Assembly (NCBI GenBank): GCA_023229135.1
Contig: JALNZT010000005.1
Span: 62,001 to 126,000 of the forward strand
Direction of reading: 5' to 3'
DNA length: 64,000 bases
Origin: Bacteroidales bacterium
GTDB taxonomy: Bacteria; Bacteroidota; Bacteroidia; Bacteroidales; F082
The translations under genes and the position numbers were made by a program. The notes below the pieces were generated by a model. The model ran no database searches. It was not told the DNA's origin and saw only the letters and a list, made by a program, of their open reading frames with translations. Positions 59,036-64,000 of this stretch are shown here, piece by piece. Positions within the stretch are counted from its first letter, which is position 1. Each line of letters begins with the position of its first letter.

Positions 59036-60547
59036 CTAAGCTTCGCTTTCAGCAAGTAGTTTTTTACCTTTTTCAATGGCTTCTTCAATGGTTCCCACCA
59101 GGTTAAAAGCCGCTTCCGGATATTCATCCACTTCACCGTCCATAATCATATTGAAGCCTTTGATGGTATCTTCTATGCTAACAATTGTTCCTGGAATACC
59201 GGTAAACTGCTCTGCCACAAAGAAGGGCTGCGAAAGAAAACGCTGCACACGACGGGCGCGTAGCACGATAAGTTTATCCTCTTCCGAAAGCTCGTCCATG
59301 CCAAGAATGGCAATAATATCCTGTAACTCTTTATAGCGTTGTAAAATGTTTTTTACTTTTTGAGCGGTGTTATAATGTGCCTCGCCAACGATATCGGGCG
59401 AAAGGATGCGCGATGTAGAATCGAGTGGATCAACGGCAGGATAAATTCCCAGCTCAGCAATTTTACGGTTCAATACGGTAGTAGCATCCAAGTGGGCAAA
59501 AGTAGTAGCAGGCGCAGGGTCTGTAAGGTCATCAGCAGGCACATAAACCGCTTGAACAGAAGTAATTGAACCACGCTTTGTGGAAGTAATACGTTCTTGC
59601 ATCAAACCCATTTCAGTAGCCAGTGTAGGCTGATATCCAACGGCGGAAGGCATACGGCCAAGTAAAGCCGAAACTTCCGAACCGGCCTGTGTGAAACGGA
59701 AAATATTATCGATAAAGAACAAAATATCTTTTCCACCAGATTCTTCATCGCCGTCGCGGAAATATTCTGCTAAAGTAAGCCCGCTAAGTGCAACGCGGGC
59801 ACGGGCTCCGGGTGGTTCGTTCATCTGCCCGAATACCAGCGTAGCCTGTGATTCTTTGAGTTCTTTCTTGTCAACCAGTGACAAATCCCAGCCGCCTTCT
59901 TCCATGTTTTTCTGGAAAGCATCGCCGTAGCGGATAACGCCGGATTCAATCATCTCGCGCAATAAGTCGTTACCTTCACGGGTGCGTTCGCCTACGCCGG
60001 CAAACACCGACATTCCCGAGTAGGTTTTGGCGATATTGTTAATCAGCTCCATGATGATTACCGTTTTTCCAACACCGGCACCGCCAAACAAACCTACTTT
60101 TCCACCTTTGGAATAAGGCTCGATCAGGTCGATAACCTTGATACCGGTATAAAGTATCTCGCTTTGCGTGGTCAGGTTTTCAAATTTCGGTGGGTCGCGG
60201 TGTATGCTGTAACTTGCTTTACTTTTTATTTCGCCGAGGCCATCAATAGGTTGTCCGATAACATTAAAGAGCCGGCCTTTAATTTCATCACCTGTGGGCA
60301 TGGAAATAGGTTTTCCAAGAGAAATCACTTCCATTCCTCTTCTTAAACCATCGGTTGAGTCCATTGCAACAGTTCTTACCGTGTTTTCACCGATAGATTG
60401 TTGCACTTCAAGGATAAGTTTTTCGCCATTTTCACGTGTGATTTCGAGGGCATCATGCAAGTTAGGAAGGTCAGATTCCTGCTCAAAAGCCACATCAATC
60501 ACCGGTCCGATGATTTGGGCAATATGTCCGCTGATAGTCTTATTCAT
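59036..60547 (-). CDS. atpD: ATP synthase F1 subunit beta
   Basis: The catalytic subunit, 503 residues from the ATG at 60547. A longer frame from 60589 adds 14 residues before the conserved GHIAQIIGPVIDVAF. The P-loop is GGAGVGKT (155-162). GERTREGNDL, ALSGLTLAEYFRD and PADDLTDPAPATTF are strongly conserved. With atpC it forms a two-gene minus-strand unit convergent with atpBEFHAG-ftnA. Confidence 0.98.
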   Translation of the reverse strand: MNKTISGHIAQIIGPVIDVAFEQESDLPNLHDALEITRENGEKLILEVQQSIGENTVRTVAMDSTDGLRRGMEVISLGKPISMPTGDEIKGRLFNVIGQPIDGLGEIKSKASYSIHRDPPKFENLTTQSEILYTGIKVIDLIEPYSKGGKVGLFGGAGVGKTVIIMELINNIAKTYSGMSVFAGVGERTREGNDLLREMIESGVIRYGDAFQKNMEEGGWDLSLVDKKELKESQATLVFGQMNEPPGARARVALSGLTLAEYFRDGDEESGGKDILFFIDNIFRFTQAGSEVSALLGRMPSAVGYQPTLATEMGLMQERITSTKRGSITSVQAVYVPADDLTDPAPATTFAHLDATTVLNRKIAELGIYPAVDPLDSTSRILSPDIVGEAHYNTAQKVKNILQRYKELQDIIAILGMDELSEEDKLIVLRARRVQRFLSQPFFVAEQFTGIPGTIVSIEDTIKGFNMIMDGEVDEYPEAAFNLVGTIEEAIEKGKKLLAESEA

Positions 60548-60586
60548 GTGGATTACAATAGGATTAGATTGAATCAAAATTTGGGG

Positions 60587-60594
60587 CAAATATA
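60587..60594 (-). promoter_or_regulatory. Candidate -7 element of atpDC
   Basis: The minus strand reads TATATTTG (TAnnTTTG), 39 bp before the ATG at 60547. It overlaps the longer in-frame alternative start, which argues against that start. Confidence 0.5.
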
Positions 60595-60661
60595 CACTTT
60601 AGAATCGTTTTAATCAGCCTGTTTGCTGGTCTTTTTTGCTAAAAAGCGATAAAAACTTTAA

Positions 60662-61294
60662 TTAGTGTCCTTTTAAAAAGTTTCTTTCAAAAAGTAGCAA
60701 CCATAAAACACCCGTAGTGATGGCTGCATCGGCAATATTAAACACCGGCCTGAAGAAAATAAAGTGACCGTCGTTGCCAAAAATAAACTGTGGAATCCAG
60801 GATGGGGCTTCGGCTTGCCGGATGATTAAAAGCGGGAAGTAAAACATGTCAACAACTTTTCCATGCAAGAAGCTTGCATAGCCGCCCGCTTCCGGTAAAA
60901 ACTCAGCCACGGAATGAAAGGTGCTTCCGCTAAAAATTAGTCCATAAAAAGCACTGTCGATAATATTTCCAAGCGCCCCTGCTAGTATCATAGAAATACC
61001 AAAGATGGGCCCGAAGCGCACTTTTTTTCTGGTGAGGATAAACAGATAAACAAAAATTGCCACAACGGCCAAAATACGAAATGTACTCAGCACTAACTTT
61101 CCCCATTCTCCGGCGAACTCTATACCGAAAGCCATGCCGTTATTTTCTGTGAAATGGATGACAAACCAATCAGCAACAAGATGCTCCTGACCAATTGTCA
61201 TGCTAAGTTTGATGTAGAATTTTAGTGCCTGATCGAGAAGCAATACCAGGAATACGAGGAGCAGAGGTTTTTTCAAATCAATCAGTTTTGACAA
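60662..61294 (-). CDS. lspA: Lipoprotein signal peptidase (signal peptidase II)
   Basis: A 210-residue inner-membrane aspartyl protease that removes signal peptides from lipidated prolipoproteins. Membrane helices start with LLLVFLVLLLDQALKFYIK. The catalytic aspartates are D149 (VVDMF) and D189 (FNIADAAI). ENNGMAFG and GNIIDSAFYG are further signatures. The length exceeds the ~165 residues of E. coli, with an extra loop (about 120-145), as usual in Bacteroidota. It follows the DksA-like gene in the ileS-dksA-lspA set and would process the many lipoproteins in this window. Confidence 0.95.
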   Translation of the reverse strand: MSKLIDLKKPLLLVFLVLLLDQALKFYIKLSMTIGQEHLVADWFVIHFTENNGMAFGIEFAGEWGKLVLSTFRILAVVAIFVYLFILTRKKVRFGPIFGISMILAGALGNIIDSAFYGLIFSGSTFHSVAEFLPEAGGYASFLHGKVVDMFYFPLLIIRQAEAPSWIPQFIFGNDGHFIFFRPVFNIADAAITTGVLWLLLFERNFLKGH

Positions 61295-61373
61295 TAAAAA
61301 TTAGCCCCGCCCGTAAGCAGGGAATTTAAAAAAAGTGTTTATTAACAACTGCTGCCTGTTAAGCAACATAATA

Positions 61374-61787
61374 TCAGGAGTTTGGCTGTTGAAGTTTGGC
61401 TTCCATGCTCAAAGTGGCATGCGGAACAATGCGCAGACGCTCTTTAGGAATCAATTTTCCTGTAACGCGGCAGATACCATAAGTTTTGTTTTCAATACGT
61501 ATCAGCGCATTTTCAAGATTATTAATAAATTTTTGTTGTCTGGCAGCTAGGCGTCCGTTTTCTTCTTTTGACAATACCTGGTAGCCTTCTTCAAGCACTT
61601 TGAAGGTAGGAGAAGTATCGTCCGTACCGTTCACATCGCCCGATGAAATAGCTTCAGTAAGCAACTTCAGGTCAGAGTTTGCCTTGTCCAACTTATTCAA
61701 AATAATAGCTTTGAATTCTTCCAACTCCACATCAGAATAGCGATTTTTTCTCGCGTCTGACTGTTCTATTTTCTCTTGCTCTTTCAT
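61374..61787 (-). CDS. DksA/TraR-like protein with degenerate zinc site
   Basis: A 137-residue protein: a helical hairpin with acidic and Ser-rich tip (about 20-100), then the zinc-finger-like end YGICRVTGKLIPKERLRIVP. DksA has four zinc cysteines; here only C106 remains (CRVT for CxxC, and no second CxxC), so zinc is probably not bound. The tip lacks the DxxDxA motif of E. coli DksA. A transcription role through the RNA polymerase secondary channel is inferred. It is kept between ileS and lspA, as in other Bacteroidota. Confidence 0.88.
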   Translation of the reverse strand: MKEQEKIEQSDARKNRYSDVELEEFKAIILNKLDKANSDLKLLTEAISSGDVNGTDDTSPTFKVLEEGYQVLSKEENGRLAARQQKFINNLENALIRIENKTYGICRVTGKLIPKERLRIVPHATLSMEAKLQQPNS

Positions 61788-61891
61788 AACTAAAAGTATT
61801 TATGATGTAGGATTGCCTTCAAATTGCATATCCGGTATAAATATAGAATAATTATTTAAACTAACGCATAGTCGTAGGATAAAATTGTGTG

Positions 61892-64000
61892 TTAACTTTT
61901 TATAACTTCCATCTTAACGCTAACGTTGTCAGTGAGTTCGTATTCGTTTTCTGTTGTTTCAGTGAGTTTAGTTTCTGTATCGATAATCGCCAAGGTTTCA
62001 GAACAAATATAGGTGCCAAACTGTTCAACGGCCTTTGCTATTTGATCGTTCAGTTCAAGGCGTAGGATTATGGTATCTGTAACCTCAAATCCTTTGTCTT
62101 TACGCATATTCTGCACGCGGTTAACGATTTCACGCGCTAAACCTTCGTTGGCCAAGTCTTCGGTAACAGTAATGTCCAAAGCTACAATAAGTTGATTTTG
62201 AGTGCTTACGATCCATCCCGGAATATCCTGTGTAGTAATTTCGGCATCGGGAAGTTCAAGATCAAGTTCCTGGCCATCAATTGTCAAATTCAGCTTACCG
62301 CTTTGCTCAAACGCCCTGATACTTTCCTGCGTCATCACGGCAAAGGCATCTGAAATCTGTTTCATCCTTTTTCCAAAGCGTGGGCCAAGGCTTTTGAAGT
62401 TGGGTTTTATCTTTTTCACGAGCATGGCAGTATCTTCACCCAAATACTCAATTTTTTTGATGTTTACCTCTGAAAGGATGAGGCTGGAAACCTTTTCGAG
62501 CTGTGCCTGCATAGCTGCTGAGTTCACCGGAATCATAATTTTATTGAGTGGCTGCCGTACCCGCAAGTTTGATTTTTTGCGTAAAGAAAGCACCATCGAC
62601 GAAATTTGTTGTGCCATTTGCATGCGCTCTTCCAGCGCTTTGTCTATCAACTTTTCGTCCGCTACCGGAAAATCGGTAAGGTGGAGGGAGGCTGACTTGT
62701 CTCTGCCGCTTACGGCATTGAGATCAAGGAACAGTCTTTCGCTGAAAAATGGGGCGATAGGTGACATCAAACGGGCGATGGTATCCAAGCAGGTATAAAG
62801 TGTTTGATAAGCCGAAATTTTATCATCGGAATAGCTTCCTTTCCAGAATCTACGGCGCGAGAGCCTCACATACCAGTTGCTCAGGTGCTCGTCAACAAAT
62901 AGCTGAATGGCGCGTCCGGCACGGGTTGGCTCGTATTGGTTGTAGGCTTCGTCAACAAATAAAATTAGTGAGTTGAGTTCGGAAAGTATCCAACGGTCAA
63001 TTTCCGGTCTATCCTCAGCCGGCAGTTCATTTTCTGCAAAAGTAAATCCGTCGATATTGGCGTAAAGCGCGAAAAAAGCGTAGGTGTTGTGTAGTGTCCC
63101 AAAGAATTTACGCCGAACCTCGTCTATCCCGTCTAAGTCAAATTTTAGGTTGTCCCAGGGTTGCGCATTGGTAATCATATACCAACGTGTAGCATCAGGA
63201 CCATAAGTGTTGATAGTTTCGAAAGGATCAACGGCATTGCCAAGACGCTTCGACATCTTATTGCCGTTTTTATCTAAAACTAAACCGTTAGAAACCACAG
63301 TTTTGTAGGCTACTGAATCAAACAACATGGTTGCTATGGCATGCAACGTAAAGAACCATCCACGTGTTTGATCAACGCCTTCTGCGATAAAATCAGCCGG
63401 GAAATTCTTTTCAAAAGTGTCTTTATTTTCAAAAGGATAGTGCATTTGCGCGTAAGGCATCGCACCAGAATCGAACCAAACGTCGATCAAATCCGGCTCG
63501 CGATACATGGCTTGTCCGCTTTCAGAGCGCAACACAATATTATCCACATAGGGGCGATGCAAATCGAAGCTGTCGTAATTTTCGGCGCTAAAATCGCTTT
63601 CAACAAAATTGCCCAGCGGGTTTTCCTTCATTAGTCCGGTTTCTATGGCTTCGTCAATGGCCGTTTTTAGTTCGGCGGCAGAGCCAATCATGCGCTGCTC
63701 TGTTTTGTCTTCGGTAGTCCAGATGGGAAGTGGCACGCCCCAGAAACGACTGCGCGAGAGGTTCCAGTCAACCAGGTTTTCGAGCCAATTCCCAAAGCGG
63801 CCTTCGCCGGTTGATTTGGGTTTCCAGTTGATGGTGTTGTTCAATTCCATCATGCGTTCGCGGTAGGCGGTGGTGCGGATAAACCAGCTGTCAAGTGGGT
63901 AATAGAGGATAGGTTTGTCGGTACGCCAGCAGTGTGGATAGCTGTGCACAAACTTCTCGATGCGGAAGGCTTTATTTTCTTTTTTCAGCATTACGACAAT
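61892..64000 (-). CDS. ileS: Isoleucyl-tRNA synthetase, C-terminal part
   Basis: The frame is open to the right edge, so the N-terminal part (HIGH motif, start of the editing domain) lies outside the window. About 702 residues are visible. The KMSKR loop is GNKMSKRLGN; VWFDSGAMPYAQMHYP and GVDQTRGWFFTLHAIAT flank the catalytic core. The anticodon-binding domain follows (RWILSELNSLILFVDEAYNQ), then a long C-terminal part. The wording resembles the eukaryote-like IleS2 type, often less sensitive to mupirocin; that is family-level inference. Confidence 0.96.
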   Translation of the reverse strand: MVVMLKKENKAFRIEKFVHSYPHCWRTDKPILYYPLDSWFIRTTAYRERMMELNNTINWKPKSTGEGRFGNWLENLVDWNLSRSRFWGVPLPIWTTEDKTEQRMIGSAAELKTAIDEAIETGLMKENPLGNFVESDFSAENYDSFDLHRPYVDNIVLRSESGQAMYREPDLIDVWFDSGAMPYAQMHYPFENKDTFEKNFPADFIAEGVDQTRGWFFTLHAIATMLFDSVAYKTVVSNGLVLDKNGNKMSKRLGNAVDPFETINTYGPDATRWYMITNAQPWDNLKFDLDGIDEVRRKFFGTLHNTYAFFALYANIDGFTFAENELPAEDRPEIDRWILSELNSLILFVDEAYNQYEPTRAGRAIQLFVDEHLSNWYVRLSRRRFWKGSYSDDKISAYQTLYTCLDTIARLMSPIAPFFSERLFLDLNAVSGRDKSASLHLTDFPVADEKLIDKALEERMQMAQQISSMVLSLRKKSNLRVRQPLNKIMIPVNSAAMQAQLEKVSSLILSEVNIKKIEYLGEDTAMLVKKIKPNFKSLGPRFGKRMKQISDAFAVMTQESIRAFEQSGKLNLTIDGQELDLELPDAEITTQDIPGWIVSTQNQLIVALDITVTEDLANEGLAREIVNRVQNMRKDKGFEVTDTIILRLELNDQIAKAVEQFGTYICSETLAIIDTETKLTETTENEYELTDNVSVKMEVIKS

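Noticed and set aside
62202..62798. 198-codon frame opposite ileS
   Set aside because: Shadow of ileS. Its Ser/Leu/Ile/Cys-rich composition is typical of antisense translations.

Overview
This window is a stretch of chromosome from a member of the Bacteroidota, probably a free-living Bacteroidia-type organism. Several features support this. Promoter-like TAnnTTTG (-7) elements stand in front of many genes. GldH, PorZ and a C-terminal sorting domain point to type IX secretion. There is an UpxY/NusG-like antiterminator beside a Wza/Wzc pair, a one-cysteine DksA-like protein in an ileS-dksA-lspA block, and a viroplasmin-type RNase H. The DNA is AT-rich by eye. Genus cannot be decided from the sequence alone.

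Layout. 0-6.3 kb: end of a polysaccharide flippase, dUTPase, a sugar nucleotidyltransferase, a TPR protein, a DUF4292-like lipoprotein and a non-catalytic EnvC/LytM protein (envelope and wall). 6.5-8.2 kb: a sulfide:quinone oxidoreductase-like flavoprotein and a 52-residue partner. 8.2-10.1 kb: a REP-type tyrosine transposase (RAYT) between two arrays of exact 185-bp tandem units full of short hairpins. 10.3-13.3 kb: DbpA-like helicase, cold-shock protein, radical SAM protein. 13.5-17.9 kb: arginine operon argB-argD-argC-argJ. 18-23 kb: S4 protein, BASS-type transporter, PlsC acyltransferase, UbiA-like membrane protein, then an opposite-strand radical SAM/GME-like pair. 23.3-28.1 kb: four exported proteins of unknown role, ending in a large leucine-rich-repeat protein. 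28.4-34.4 kb: tRNA-Ala, thpR, a conserved unknown, a broken PIN-domain gene, transaldolase, a Crp/Fnr regulator and a T9SS-exported esterase. 34.5-38.4 kb: outer-membrane protein, porZ, recO. 38.4-45.6 kb (minus strand): coiled-coil membrane protein, epimerase, UpxY, Wzc with a Gly-Tyr tail, Wza, GldH, RNase H. 45.7-51.4 kb: DUF819-type transporter and a MacB-like ABC efflux set. 51.5-52.8 kb: pyrophosphatase and a small NTF2-like lipoprotein. 53.0-60.5 kb: ATP synthase split into atpBEFHAG (+) and atpDC (-), with ferritin between. 60.7-64 kb: lspA, dksA-like, ileS (cut by the window edge).

How the genes fit together. Most of the window is housekeeping (energy, arginine, translation quality, envelope assembly). 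The accessory or little-described parts are the RAYT/185-bp array, the exported quartet at 23.3-28.1 kb, the radical SAM/GME-like pair, the Gly-Tyr tail of Wzc, the relic toxin-like PIN gene, and a terminator-like hairpin between atpE and atpF. The RAYT island is the best candidate for an undescribed system: the array begins and ends in hairpin clusters, and the transposase gene sits where one of the 110-bp inter-cluster spacers would be.
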